DNA from: Microvelia longipes
Lineage: Eukaryota; Arthropoda; Insecta; Hemiptera; Veliidae
NCBI GenBank assembly: GCA_018340805.1
Contig: JACMZG010001914.1
Span: 24,302,853 to 24,366,852 of the forward strand
DNA length: 64,000 nt
Reading direction: 5' to 3'
Part shown: positions 12,317-24,396 of the stretch, piece after piece
Position numbering within the stretch: the stretch's first letter is position 1
How the letters are laid out: each line of letters begins with the position of its first letter
Notes under the pieces: model-generated
What the model saw: the letters and a program-made list of their open reading frames with translations, nothing else
What the model was told of the DNA's origin: nothing
The model's database searches: none
Position numbers and translations under genes: made by a program

Positions 12317-13027
12317 TACTAGTTTATGTAAAAGACATACTGCCACGATTTAAGCAAATTTTAAAATGTATTTGTAAAAAACGCGTTTTGTTTAAGTAGG
12401 GTTCAATTTGTTAATCGATAAAATGAAAACTAATTGTAATAATAAAATTTAACGTATTGGTGTTTACCGAACATAGCAGTATACTACAGTGTGATTACAC
12501 AATTTTTCGAGGTTTCAAATCATGGAGGGGGAATAGAGGTGGGATTTCCTTTAAAAAATACAGAAAAAATGAGTCACGAGTAGTGCTTAATAATTGATTA
12601 ACTGCTCAAGTTTTAAAGCATTAACCGGATAATTAATAAATTTATGGTTGAGCTCAATACCCGCAATACGCTACCGCAGTATGGTGAATCCATCTTATGA
12701 CAAACTGATATAAGACAACAACCATGTGGTTGCAACCACATGGTTGTTGCCTCCAACCTCTCATAAAAATGAGAGGCTGGAGGCTTCTCATTTTTAAAAT
12801 GTGGAAGGTATGATAGGTCCCTATAATTAAAACTTCTTGGGTCGAGCTGAAACTCAAACCAAATTTTCCATTTCGGTAAAAAAATTCGCTGATATTTAGG
12901 TAATTAAGATACTATATCATTTGATACTACCGTGTTTTGCAAAACATGAATAGTTGACACAATATAATTGTGCGAGAGACACCTAGATATGTAACAAGCA
13001 AAAAAGCAATGTCGAATGATGGAACAG
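11433..13027. repeat. 1.6-kb tandem duplication, copy 2
   Basis: This copy again begins ACAATAAAGAGACTTCCGCT and reproduces copy 1 through to AATGTCGAATGATGGAACAG. The high identity over 1.6 kb suggests a recent unequal exchange or local duplication. An assembly artefact is an alternative, but the differing microsatellite length and base changes argue against an exact software duplicate. Confidence 0.95.
12717..12784. repeat. Tandem hairpin pair in duplication copy 2
   Basis: It is equivalent to the pair at 11121-11188, but here the first hairpin (12717-12748) is a perfect 32-bp palindrome. The second (12749-12784) is unchanged. Confidence 0.85.
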
Positions 13028-13190
13028 TTCACAGATGTAGCATTGCTTTAAGCTTGTTACATTTCCTAGGTGTTAATTATATTGTGTCAACTATTCATGT
13101 TTTGCAAAACACGGTAGTATCAAATGATATATGTTTTGCTTGCCATGCATGATGGCGGTAAGAGAGCACCGCTCGTCTCTGGTAAATACT
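12918..13190. repeat. Family D2 foldback
   Basis: The end of duplication copy 2 (TTTGATACTACCGTGTTTTG, GAATAGTTGACACAATATAA, GACACCTAG) is followed at 13028 by the same sequence in inverted order, so the region folds back on itself. The outer part (GATGGCGGTAAGAGAGCACC) also matches 50235-50290 in inverted orientation. Confidence 0.85.
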
Positions 13191-13262
13191 TCACATTACA
13201 TTATTCGGAATTAATTGAAGGTCAGAATTATTGAAGGTCGGAATTAATTCATTTCTTCTACA

Positions 13263-13852
13263 AATGCACCCAGTGGCGGACTGAGCCAAAAAGGCCCAAG
13301 GAGGGTTTGGCCTAAAAGGGCCCAAACCTACATCTCAAGGGCCTTTAATGGGGAGGGAGGGGGTCCAATAATGATTCTCAGAGGAGTCTACAATTAGCTA
13401 GAGTAGTATTAATGATTATAGCAAGCTAATTTAATTTATTTTAATTTCATACTGAATAAAATTAAACCAAATGATATTATTTTATTTAAATAAACTTAAG
13501 TAAATCAAATAAATAACTAAGTGTAAAATAAACTTAAGTAAAATTTAAAAGTTTATTCGTTTAAATGAAATTTTTACGTAAACCATTTTATGTTTAAGCT
13601 TTAGGGTCCTTAAAGGACTTAAATTTAGGAAACAAATTAAGTACTTTAAAAAAAATTGTCTCTAGTAGCTTTTTAGGCCCTATCTTACAGAATTGGGCCC
13701 CTTTGACTCTTGTGATATGAGCATATCTAATATTAAATATGTTAATCACTATTTTTTTATTTTCGTTGTTTATTTTTCAAGTTTATTTTTGGCTGAGGGG
13801 CCCAAGGGATGCCGCCCTCGCACTCAATGACCAGTCCGCCACTGAATGCGCC
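13263..13852. mobile_element. hAT-like non-autonomous element (MITE), with 8-bp TSD
   Basis: The element (13271-13844, 574 bp) starts CAGTGGCGGACTG and ends CAGTCCGCCACTG. It is flanked by AATGCACC (13263-13270) and AATGCGCC (13845-13852), an 8-bp target duplication with one mismatch. CAGTGGCG ends plus 8-bp TSDs are characteristic of hAT elements. It has no transposase frame; the 72-codon frame at 13739 runs off its right end. Confidence 0.85.
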
Positions 13853-14760
<908 letters not shown>

Positions 14761-15131
14761 TATTATAAATTTATTCACACACATGTCCAAAGTCGAAACA
14801 ATCAACCTAAGTAACCTTCAAACCGAAAAAAATCGTGGATAAAAACCGGAAAATTCAAGCAACATAAAATTTGCGACGACGTTGGCTTCAGCCATTTCAC
14901 TTGCTAATTTTTTCGATTGTGACTCCCTATAAATCTTTGGTTTTTCATTGTTTGTAGTAGTTAAACAATGTTAATATACAGACAGCACTGTTATACAGAC
15001 AGCAGTACTAGTAATTAGCTAGACAACACCAAGCAATAACGGCACTGTTCGGTCAAGTAGTCCTGAACTCGAAAAAGGTACTTTAAAAGTACAGTTTGAA
15101 GAAGTGCTCTCACGCTTAGAAATGACTGTGG
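14761..15131. other. Unassigned stretch
   Basis: No coding sequence was recognised. A short direct repeat of ATACAGACAGCA-type text occurs near 14977-15005. Confidence 0.5.
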
Positions 15132-15560
15132 CAAAAATAAATATAATAACTTTAGCAAGCGAAATATTACTGTCGGGTAAATAAGTGTGCAACAAAAGAT
15201 ATTATAACTTTAGCAAACGAAATATTACAGTCGGGTAAATAAGTGTGCAACAAAAGATATAACTTTAGCAAACGAAATATTACTGTCGAGTAAATAAATG
15301 TGCAACAGAAGATATTACAACTTTAGCAAACAAAATATTACTGTCGGGTAAATAAGTGTGCAACAAAAGATATTACAACTTTAGCAAACTAAATATTACT
15401 ATCGGGTAAATAAATGTGCAACAAAAGATTAATAGATACAATAGCTTTTGCAATAAAATATTACTGTCAGGTAAATAAATGTACAACAGTATATACAATA
15501 ACACCAACAAAAGAATTATAAATGTAAGGTAAACAAATGTGCAACAATATATTCAATAAC
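15132..15560. repeat. Minisatellite (~60-bp unit, ~7 copies)
   Basis: The unit contains AACTTTAGCAAACGAAATAT, then TACTGTCGGGTAAATAAGTG and TGCAACAAAAGATATTA. Copies decay toward the right end. Confidence 0.92.
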
Positions 15561-16149
15561 TGAAGCAAAAGAAAAAAAATTTAACAAAACCTACTAATAA
15601 CAAAACATAAGTAATAATTGATGACTAATCATTAGGTGACATTAATAAAAACAACAGCTTAAAATTAACCACATGAAAATAATAAAAAGAATCTTTCAGT
15701 GTAACAGAAAAAAAGTATTAAGCATTAATAATTCTCTAAAAGAAGAATTAGAGGTTGTATATTTTGTTTCATATATTATTGTTTCATGAAATATAATTCA
15801 ATGATAAACTACAAGAATAAACGATAAACTTTAAATAAATGTTTTTACTAAATTAATGCTTTGTGAAACTTTCGAAGTGAAGAAGATAATGTAACTTGTA
15901 TTAACGAGTTTATTTTACTAAAAAACCAAGGTAAATCTATAAAATTATTATTATGGTTTTTATAATAATAGAGAGGAATGATTAATCATTAAACTAACCT
16001 GAGACAATAGGAATCAATGAAGACCCTTAAAACTTTGCCACTCTCAATGTTTTTACGTAAGCACTCATCAATATTATTAAATACAAGTTTATAAAAGTCA
16101 AATTAAACCATATTAGTTATACTCACGCTAATATATACAATTTAATTTT
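15561..16149. other. Unassigned AT-rich stretch
   Basis: No gene or array was recognised between the two minisatellites. Confidence 0.5.
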
Positions 16150-16572
16150 ATGAAGATAATATTAATTGTTTTGATTATTAAGAATTATTGTTTTGATTGT
16201 TAAGATAATATTTCTCTTATTAATTGTTTTGATTGTTGATTATTAAGATTATATATCTCTTATTAATTGTTTAGATTATAAAAATTATATTTCTCTTATT
16301 AATTGTTTTGATGATAAAAATTATATTTTCTCTTATTAATTGTTTTGATTGATTAAAATTAATATACTCTTATTAATTGTTTTGATGATAAAAATTATAT
16401 TTCTCTTTATTAATTGTTTGATGATAAAAATTATATTTCTCTTATTAATTGTTTTGATGATAAAAATTATATTTCTCTTATTAATTGTTTTGATTATAAA
16501 AATTATATTTTTCTTATTAATTGTTTTGATTATTAAGATAATATTTCTCTTATTAATTATTTTGATTAAAGT
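16150..16572. repeat. Minisatellite (~36-bp unit, ~11 copies)
   Basis: The unit is CTCTTATTAATTGTTTTGAT followed by GATAAAAATTATATTT. Its length is near a multiple of three, so both strands show long hydrophobic pseudo-frames (KIIFLLLIVLM / IIFIIKTINKRN) that are not genes. Confidence 0.95.
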
Positions 16573-16806
16573 TTTCAACTAGCAATAATCGCACCTCAGT
16601 ACACCTTCATTGGTTACGATATTGCCTCTGCTCAAGGAGCATTTGAGGACGATAAAAGGGTACCATATTCATGGCACAAATATCCAATATACTTCCTAAT
16701 ATAAAGTAAATAAAATGCCAAACATAAAGCGTCCTATGAGAAAAAATAGTACATGCAAGCAGTGGCGTAGCCAGGATTTAATTTCGGGGGGGGGCTGAAT
16801 GTTAAA

Positions 16807-16812
<6 letters not shown>

Positions 16813-16878
<66 letters not shown>

Positions 16879-16894
16879 TAATATATATATATAA

Positions 16895-16937
<43 letters not shown>
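16813..16937. repeat. (AT)n microsatellite
   Basis: Long alternating AT with short AATATATAA and AAATTT interruptions, inside the hAT-like element. Confidence 0.98.
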
Positions 16938-16942
<5 letters not shown>

Positions 16943-17225
16943 TAAATTTTTTTTAATGTATTAAATATATATATACCGTTAAAATATAGACAAGATTACA
17001 ATGTATACATTGTTTGTTTTTATTTATTTTTATTTATTATTAAATAATAATATTATTTTTATATTAAATAAATAAATAAATTGTTTCTGGTAAAGTATAT
17101 AATCAATAAAATACACATAGTTATAAAACACAAACTATATTTTGCACATAATGTATTACAATTTTTTATAACGTAAAATTAATAAAACATTTAATTTTTA
17201 TTATAATATTATATTAAGTAAATTT

Positions 17226-17600
17226 TGAAATAGTCCGCGACATCAGGGGTACATGTCATTTACCGGATTGTACAAACCAGAGACTATAGATACTTAAGCA
17301 GTAAGACTGTCGACCCCATGGTGGGAAAATTTGGATTCCGATCGACGCTAGCGCTGCGGCAGGCCTACTTTTCAACTAAGTAGGCGTGGTTTAATTTCTC
17401 GCTTTTTGCCTACGTTCCATTTGAAATTAACTTTTATAAGTCATATATTATAGTCCAAGAGCCAGACGCAAAAAACGTTACCGTCTAGCCCCAAAGGTTT
17501 AACCCACTAGATCGACTTATTCTGGCTCCCTGATAATGAATCAGGTGGTCTGCCGTTTCAGATAAGGGAATTAGCCCCGGGGCCCCTTTAAAATAAAATG
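17226..17600. repeat. GC-richer block, possible SINE-like insert
   Basis: The block from TCCGCGACATCAGGGGTACA to about GGAATTAGCCCCGGGGCCCC has clearly higher GC than its surroundings. It contains GGATTCCGATCG, loosely like a tRNA B box. It lies inside the hAT-like element and does not look like its host. Identification as a SINE is weak. Confidence 0.3.
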
Positions 17601-17711
17601 AACTCAAATTCTGTTTTAGCCCAATAACGGTGTTCCTATTGATTTTATCCAAAAATGTAAAGGGTTGTTTTTTAAAGTTTATTTAATTATGTGTTAAAGT
17701 TTATTAAAAAT

Positions 17712-18104
17712 GTGATAAATCCATTTTTAACCATCAAAATCGGTCCAGTAAAACCGGAGATACAAATGTTGAAAGATTACCGAAAAAAGTGTATTTTTCT
17801 ACAATTTAAGTTTTTACCTATCTTTGAGCATTATATGCCGGTCATTAAGTCATCACATATTAGAGCTGTGCTGACTTCTTTCTCTAGAACAACTCCATAT
17901 TACCTGCAGTTCAACAAAATATGCATGATTTTTAAGTCTGCCTAATTCTTAAACATGTTAATATGGGAAAACATGACATTCTAAGGTTTTTATGCGTTTT
18001 TGGACAAAAATGTATGCTTTTTAGATGTTTTTTCGGTAATCTTTCAACATTTGTATCTCCGGTTTTACTGGACCGATTTTGATGGTTAAAAAATGGATTT
18101 ATCA
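17712..18104. repeat. Foldback with ~78-bp inverted arms
   Basis: The arm at 17712-17789 (TGATAAATCCATTTTTAACC, then CATCAAAATCGGTCCAGTAA) is repeated in inverse at 18026-18104, about 240 bp away. The arms differ by a few bases. It looks like a MITE nested in the hAT-like element. Confidence 0.9.
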
Positions 18105-18111
18105 TGTTAAC

Positions 18112-18186
18112 AGGCTTTCGTGTTATCAGTGGTATTACATTGTGTTTACGGTCCTGTGCTCCTTCTATGTATAGTATTATTCTAAG
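18112..18186 (-). mobile_element. Terminal fragment of the 28.3-kb MITE family
   Basis: On the minus strand this reads TTAGAATAATACTATACATA, then GAAGGAGCACAGGACCGTAA and CGAAAGCC. It matches the left end of the element at 28306 almost base for base. Confidence 0.85.
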
Positions 18187-18521
18187 CACAGGTCACACAG
18201 TTATTACTGAAAGACCTAACTGACCGTTATGTCGTAATTGGAACTTCGAGATAATATTTCGGACAAGCCTACTTTACTTTGTATTGTTCACTGTTTTCAA
18301 ATTATTTGTATATCTTTCTATTTTTATATATGTATTTGATATATTATGATATTTATATTATAAGTTTATTGTTAAAAAATATATGTTATTTAATTTATTA
18401 TTTTATATATTTTTTTATAGCTTTTTTCACACATTTATTGCGGGTTTAGGTTATGTAAACATTTCGGGGGGGGGCTGAAGCCCCTCAGCCCCCCCCCCCT
18501 GGCTACGCCACTGCATGCAAG

Positions 18522-19449
18522 TATTACAAGATATGTACTATGATATTATTACTTAATAAATGTATGATAACGTAAAGCGAAGTAAATCGATTCGTATAAT
18601 GGTCTCGTCATACAAACATCAAAATCGTTACTTTCTATTCCAAAACGATTCCTAACTATACATTTTACTTTCAAAAATTCTAATGAGGGGTTCCGCAAGC
18701 CGAGCGAATTTACTTTAGAATGCTTGATTTCTTGCTTATGCTATGACGCACTTAAAATAAAAATAGTGAAATGCTCATGTTAATAGCATGCGTTTAATTA
18801 TTAATTGTACGTATTTTAATATTGTCTTTTTTCACTCATATTAAGCTCAATTAATGCTAATTATTAATATGTTATGATCATTCATCGTCGCGTTTTCCTT
18901 CTGTTAACGAACAAACACAAAAAATTGCGTAAATAAAACGCTTAAAACTAATTGTAGGAACAACGATTCGGCTCTTTAGTAATTTGAGTGCTCATATTGA
19001 CTCTGGTTCCAATAATGCCTCAACTACGTACACGAAAAGTTGTGTTTTCTATTTGCGTTTTAAGTTTATCTATCACTAACCACGTTTTTTATAACTCAAG
19101 AGTAGTTGAATCTAATCCGAACTGGTTTTAATTGATTTAGCATCTACAATAACAAAAAACTTTGCCCCAACAAAAGAATTTTTTAAGGGATCTCTAAAAC
19201 GGATTTGAACCACACTGTAACTCCCTTTACGCAACTAACTCCATTAGCGGATTTTGTCAAACAAAATTCGGTAAAAGGGCAATATAAAACAAAACTTGAA
19301 TTTCTAATTGGTATTTTTAGTGGGTAAAAAAATGTACAAAAAGAAAAAGAAGAGGCATCATACATAGCCCTAAAGAACTTTTTAAAAAAAACAGCAATAA
19401 AACTTAAATGGTGCTTAAAATAACTTGTATATGGATATATAGCTGGGTG
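18522..19449. other. Unassigned stretch
   Basis: No coding sequence with a recognisable motif. The 60-codon minus-strand frame at 19183 looks accidental. Confidence 0.5.
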
Positions 19450-19489
19450 AGAGAGGAGGGGGTGGGTGGAGGGGGGGGGGGGGGGGGGG
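19450..19489 (+). repeat. G-rich tract with a 19-nt G run
   Basis: GGGTGAGAGAGGAGGGGGTG is followed by GGTGGA and an uninterrupted run of 19 G (19471-19489). Four or more G tracts make it a candidate G-quadruplex. It stands out strongly in DNA this AT-rich. Confidence 0.95.
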
Positions 19490-20160
19490 TTATGACAACG
19501 ACAACGACCGAGCTAAGCCAGCTAGAACACATATTGTAACGTGAGATTACACCAAATATATAATGGAAAATTACATCCACTTCTTTTAGCGATTTTTTTT
19601 GTTTTTTGTTTTCTGCTTACAAAACATTTATAAATGTAACAAAGCTTCAACGTTTTATAAAAAAGAAAAAAAATAAACTAATTCTAATGATAAGATGAAA
19701 CTTGGGATGTTTATTGATCTATACATGTCTACACGAGTATAAATAAATAAATAACCGTTTATTTATCTTTCTTTAATACTATTTACCATTCATTGACTAC
19801 ATGAGTAATAAATTTAAAATCCTTCTGTTATTATCAATATTAACTTTAATGTAAAAACGCAAAGCATTTCGGAAAATTCAATTTCTATTCCAGTAATTTA
19901 GTTTAAGCTAAATTTTTGAATTATTAGTCAAATATTAACATTTTCCTTACCACGCCAAGGAGCATCACCATTGGGTGATTCCTCCTATCAAGACTGACAA
20001 GTCACTCTAACCAGTATGAGCACTATGTCAAATACATTTATTGTAGACAATAATCAATGAAATTAAAAAAGAATGTTCGCGTAATTCACTCAGCGAAAAT
20101 TCGCAAAAGTTTTTGCTGAGTCATTATGATCTTTGCCGGTTAGTAATATCATACAAGAAA
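19490..20160. other. Unassigned AT-rich stretch
   Basis: I see no gene or array. Confidence 0.5.
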
Positions 20161-20940
20161 TATTTTTATAGATTGGTTTTTCTACCAAGTTTCAATTTTT
20201 TAGGATACATACACTTAGAGCCACGATTTTAACAGACACACACACTCACATAGACACAGGTAAATGTCAAAGAGTAAAAAAGTCACTTTTTTGTAATTTC
20301 TATCAATGATTATGTGATAAATCTTAACTTTTTTACAGTTTGACATACCTTGACACAGGTTATGCGCTACTGTGTCCAATCCCATGGCGGTCCCAAAATG
20401 AAACTTAGTGGACATTTTACTAACAGTTTAAGCTCTTTTTAGGAATGTTTTCAAAATTTTTTAAAAAGGCGCTTTTTGAGATATTAGCATTTTTATTTTA
20501 AATTAATTTGCTCTTAATAAAAACTTGTGACTAATTATCCTAAAGTATGTAGAATCTATTTGAAAGGGCTAAGTTTAAACTTATAAGCGCCACCAAAATA
20601 ATAATCATACCATTTGCAGAATTTTAGATATAGCCATTTTTGTAGTCAAAGAAAAGTTGAAAAATCACATTTTTTGGAAAATTCACCACCTTACTGCGGC
20701 AATATGGCTGCACCAAATGAGCCAAAAATCTGGATATTTTCTTCCTTCTATGGTGCCTACCTGTCAGCCAAATTATATTAAAATCGGTGACATCAAATCC
20801 AAAAATGTACTTTTTTTGTGTTGATTTGACATGGAATGACCCTTTATGAAATATGTGTGACGTCATTAACCCACAATAATGTCACCACAAACATTTCAAA
20901 AAATCACTAATCCTCATATAGTGTATATATATTGAGCTGA
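20161..20940. repeat. Degenerate dispersed-repeat block with GACATGGAATGACCC end
   Basis: The left part (to about 20480) has the D1-like ACAGACACACACACTCACAT and AAAATGAAACTTAGT features in minus orientation. The right part carries TTGACATGGAATGACCC near 20826-20842, followed by a D1-like TGTGACGTCATTAACCCACA. The 80-codon minus-strand frame at 20624-20866 falls within this repeat and has no recognisable domain. Confidence 0.45.
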
Positions 20941-22344
20941 AAGTTTTTGAACACATACTGCTATGCATGGTTCACAAAAATAAGAAGTTAAATTTTATTA
21001 TCAGTATTAATTCTGGTTTTATTGATTTATATATATTTCAAACAAAACAATGTCATTAATTGACATAAAGTAAACAAATCAAGATTTTTCACTAATATAT
21101 TTGAAAATTCGCTTATATAAAAACTAAGAGTATGCACACTTATACAAACCAACTGATAAATATGACTTAAATATGACAAACTGATAAAGAGCAACATCAT
21201 GCGGCCCCCTGCGCCGACGCCGTAGAGCGGCAAAGAGGCTGAATGCCTCTTTTTTATGCTAGAGAGTGAATAATAATAAACATGACTCAAAAATCAAACT
21301 ACAGTTCTAGTTGTGCTGGTAGTTTCCAACTTTTTTAACTTTAAAAAAATAATATGAGTCGTCTTTATTTTATAACCACCAACGTAAAATGAAAATATTG
21401 ATAACATCTATTCACATAAAAACTTCCATGATAAATCAACTACCTCAAGATAAGATTTTACTAATTATAAACCTTTAAGATTTTTCCCTTACGAAAACTA
21501 ATATTCCTTCAAAAGATAGACCCTTCAGATATAATTATCGGTATCTTTTAGACCATAAGTTTAACAGAAATGATGTTCTTAAGTCAAGGGCTGAAATGAA
21601 AAAGTTTAAGTTTTCTTAAAATGAGAACAAGTTAAATATTTTGATTAATTTTTACTTTCCACATTATCTCTAAAAGTTTTGTCAAGTTAAACTAATATTA
21701 AAAAGAAAAGTTAGTTAGTAATAAACTTCTTGAAGTTAAAAGTATTATTTATTCTTCATTTTTGGTCGAAGTTGAAAAATCTAACTATTGGTTCAGAAGA
21801 TAAAATGAATTTCGAATACTAGCAAAGTCATTTCTACAAATAAATACAACTACTAAAAGCAGACTTAAGTAGACCTAAACTTAATTTTAATTATTTAAAA
21901 TGAGATTCATTTTTAAGTCAAGTCCGAAAGTTTATTATGGCTTGAAACACTTATTAAGTATTCCATATAAATTTTATATTTTGTTTGTTACAAGCCTATA
22001 CAAAATCCAAGAATATCCAAGATATCCGATTTAAAAATCGGATATCTTGGATATTTCTCTCGTCTATTCTTATAATTTCATACTCGCTTTGCTCGTCAGA
22101 AAAATATGAATTGCGTCCTAAGTAGATGATTCTCATTAATTTGCAGCTCAAATAAAAATTTTATGATCATCGAATAGCATCCTGTAAATAATTTAAGGTA
22201 CATTGAATTCAGTGTATATTTTAGGGAAAAAATTATTTTGTCTCTACTAGAAGAAATTGTTCTCAGTAAGATTAAATTAATTTTAAAAATATTTTTTAGA
22301 TATTCAAAGTTTCAAAAATTAAAAACAAAATTAAATTCGTTAAA
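20941..22344. other. Unassigned stretch containing one hairpin
   Basis: Mostly AT-rich. A small GC-rich island at about 21199-21250 (GCGGCCCCCTGCGCCGACGC) ends in a GAGGCTGAATGCCTC hairpin plus a T run. The only other structure is the hairpin at 22012-22055. Confidence 0.5.
22012..22055. repeat. Perfect hairpin, 21-bp stem
   Basis: AATATCCAAGATATCCGATT(T) is followed by its exact complement with only two unpaired bases between. Confidence 0.95.
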
Positions 22345-22580
22345 AATTAAATGAATTGATCATATCAAGAATAAACATAATAAATTGATATTATCAAGGA
22401 TAAACATAATAAATTGATCATATCAAGAATAAACATAATAAATTGATCATATCAAGAATAAACATAATGAATTGATCATATCAAGAATAAACATAATAAA
22501 TTGATAATATCAAGGATAAACATAATAAATTGATCATATCAAGAATAAACATAATAAATTGATCATATCAAGAATAAACA
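22345..22580. repeat. Minisatellite (31-bp unit, ~7 copies)
   Basis: The unit is AATTGATCATATCAAGAATA followed by AACATAATA. Variant copies read GATAATATCAAGG or GATATTATCAAGG. Confidence 0.95.
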
Positions 22581-23164
22581 GAAGCAAATGCAAATTCAAG
22601 TACTCAAGAAAATAATTTCTTTTCAAATAAATAAATAAAAACTTTCATTCAACATAAGTCAACATACTCAAAAAGTTTTAATGCGAGCAAATTACAAACA
22701 TAAGTAATGTAAAGCTAAATATTAATTGTTTTTAAAACTGATATTCCAAGTTGGGGCTAAATCTTAGGGAAAACATAATTGTGATATAGCGTGTCGTGGA
22801 GCCGTTTACATTGCACATCTAGAACTGTGTCATCATGCCTCGAAATGTTAGCACAGGGGATTATTTCGAAACTTTTTATATTTAGTTTGTTTTTAATTAA
22901 TATGATTCCCTACAGAGGATTATTGTCAGACGTTAATTAATTTAGTTAGATTAAGATTATAATCTGTTTTGTTGACTGTTAATATATATTTTTGTTTAAT
23001 TGAACACCTGTTGATATTTTTTTATTTCCAATAGGGTATAGAATAATTGTATGAAGTTATTCTCTTACGGGTTTATAGTGAAGGGGGTAGGGGATAAAAT
23101 TTAACTTAAATTCAAATATCTTTTGCTATAGGCAAAATATTAAAACAATTAAGTATAAAATAAG
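22581..23164. other. Unassigned stretch
   Basis: No features recognised. Confidence 0.5.
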
Positions 23165-23440
23165 TTATAGTGATTCTATAGAATACGGTTCTATAGTATT
23201 CTACGTATTCTATATTATACGGTTCTATAGTATACTATTGTATACAGTTATACATTATTCTACAGTAAACAGTACTATAGTATTCTAAGTATTCTATAGT
23301 ATACGGTTCTATAGAATTCTATAGTATACGGCTCTATAGTATTCTATAATACACGAATCTATATTATTCTACGTATTCTATAGTACACGGTTATATAGTA
23401 TTCTATATTATACGGTTCTATAGAATTCTATAGTTCAGGG
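23165..23440. repeat. Minisatellite of self-complementary units (~24 bp)
   Basis: Units such as TTCTATAGTATACGGTTCTA combine TCTATAG, GTATAC and TATAGA motifs that are themselves near-palindromic. About 11 degenerate copies. Confidence 0.9.
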
Positions 23441-23498
23441 ATACGCAAACTTTCCCCCACTTCTCTAAATGTTTTTTTTAAACTAGTATAGATATTGA

Positions 23499-23640
23499 CT
23501 AGGTTAAGAAAAAGACTTTAGTTCTACAAATACTTTATAAAATGCAATATATTTCGACTGTTACGTCATCTTCAGGCAATATCACAAACAAAGATAAGAA
23601 TCACATAATAACTAAATACTAAAATATGAATTAAAAACTA
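23499..23640 (-). repeat. PLE LTR, inverted arm 1, with hammerhead-like core
   Basis: On the minus strand the core at 23552-23575 reads CTGAAGA, a short GAC/GTC stem II with a GTAACA loop, then GAAA. The palindrome ATATAT follows in the stem III position, then a U. It mirrors the arm at 24390-24530. Confidence 0.8.
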
Positions 23641-23733
23641 AAATAAAAGTCCAAAAATTGCACACAACTAGGAGGAGATCACTTGTAGAGTTATTTTTGG
23701 CTTAGCTTAGGTTGTAGGGTGGGGACTTCAGAG

Positions 23734-24396
23734 TCAGGTTATGCTATTGCTCATCTGATTAAACAGCTTAAACAGTGGAGAGTTGGACACCTCTACCTGC
23801 TCATTCAAAGTTAGCACATTAGGATTTTTTGCAGAAAGATACATTTCTAGAGCCTCAAGTTGATTAAGTCTTAAAGGTTTACTCTCTTTATGTAGGACTT
23901 TGGCATTTTCTATTTTAAAATTATGTTTTTCATCTATAAGGTGTTTTGCAAAAGCTGAATTTTTGTTATATCTATGAAGAGTTTTAGTTTTCTTTTGCTT
24001 TAACAGAATGAGTTTGTCAAGTTTATTTTTTAAGATGGTCTTTCTGACAGATGGGTTGTTATTAAGCAGGTGATCTATGTTGTCTGAGCCCTTGTTCAGC
24101 TCATCAATTTCTTTGCTCAGGCCAGCTATTCTGTTTTTCGTTGCAATGTGTTCTGACCATCTAACTTTGGCTGGTCTAAGAGTCCTTCCGATGTATTCTG
24201 CATTGCTCCCTGGCTCTGAACATTTTAATTGGTAGACTCCACTCTGCGTGTTAGGAGAGAATTTTGTTTTCATCGTAGAGTTATCAAGAAGTTTCCTAAT
24301 ATTATGATTAGTGTATAAAGCTGGTTCTATTCCTGTCCTTTTTATTTCTTTACAAATCTTATCCGTTGTTTTCCGTTTAATCTTCCGTTTAGTTTT
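23734..24396 (-). CDS. PLE GIY-YIG endonuclease domain (C-terminal fragment)
   Basis: The frame is open from 24396, just after a TAA inside the LTR arm, to a stop at 23734-23736. The first ATG is at 24273, but the upstream residues (GIEPALYTNHNIRKLL) match the linker before the endonuclease in PLE proteins, so the ATG is not a natural start. From that Met, GVY is at residues 12-14, YIG at 27-29, and the RTLRPAKVRWSEH segment at 30-42 supplies the expected Arg and His. A Lys-rich insert follows, then SAFAKHLIDEKHNF (106-119) and a C-terminal LNQLEALEMYL helix. In PLEs this domain nicks target DNA to prime reverse transcription. No internal stop is present in this fragment, but without an RT it cannot act alone. 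Confidence 0.88.
   Translation of the reverse strand, partial: KTKRKIKRKTTDKICKEIKRTGIEPALYTNHNIRKLLDNSTMKTKFSPNTQSGVYQLKCSEPGSNAEYIGRTLRPAKVRWSEHIATKNRIAGLSKEIDELNKGSDNIDHLLNNNPSVRKTILKNKLDKLILLKQKKTKTLHRYNKNSAFAKHLIDEKHNFKIENAKVLHKESKPLRLNQLEALEMYLSAKNPNVLTLNEQVEVSNSPLFKLFNQMSNSIT

Larger units (their letters stand above)
16752..18521. mobile_element. hAT-like composite element, perfect 8-bp TSD
   Basis: The element (16760-18513) begins CAGTGGCGTAGCCAGG and ends CCTGGCTACGCCACTG. Both sides are flanked by CATGCAAG (16752-16759 and 18514-18521), a perfect 8-bp target duplication. Subterminal G-run and C-run segments (TTTCGGGGGGGGCTGAA) recur at both ends. No transposase is visible. The interior is a mosaic: a long AT microsatellite (16813-16937), a GC-richer SINE-like block (17230-17600), a foldback (17712-18104) and the end of another MITE (18112-18186). 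Confidence 0.88.

Noticed and set aside
11058..12857. Identical 67-codon minus-strand frames (MSFSSTQEVLIIGTYHTFHI) in both duplication copies
   Set aside because: Conservation is explained by the recent 1.6-kb duplication; the frame runs through two hairpins and has no motif.
16336..16582. Hydrophobic repeated frames on both strands
   Set aside because: The 36-bp minisatellite is nearly a multiple of three, so it stays open by chance.
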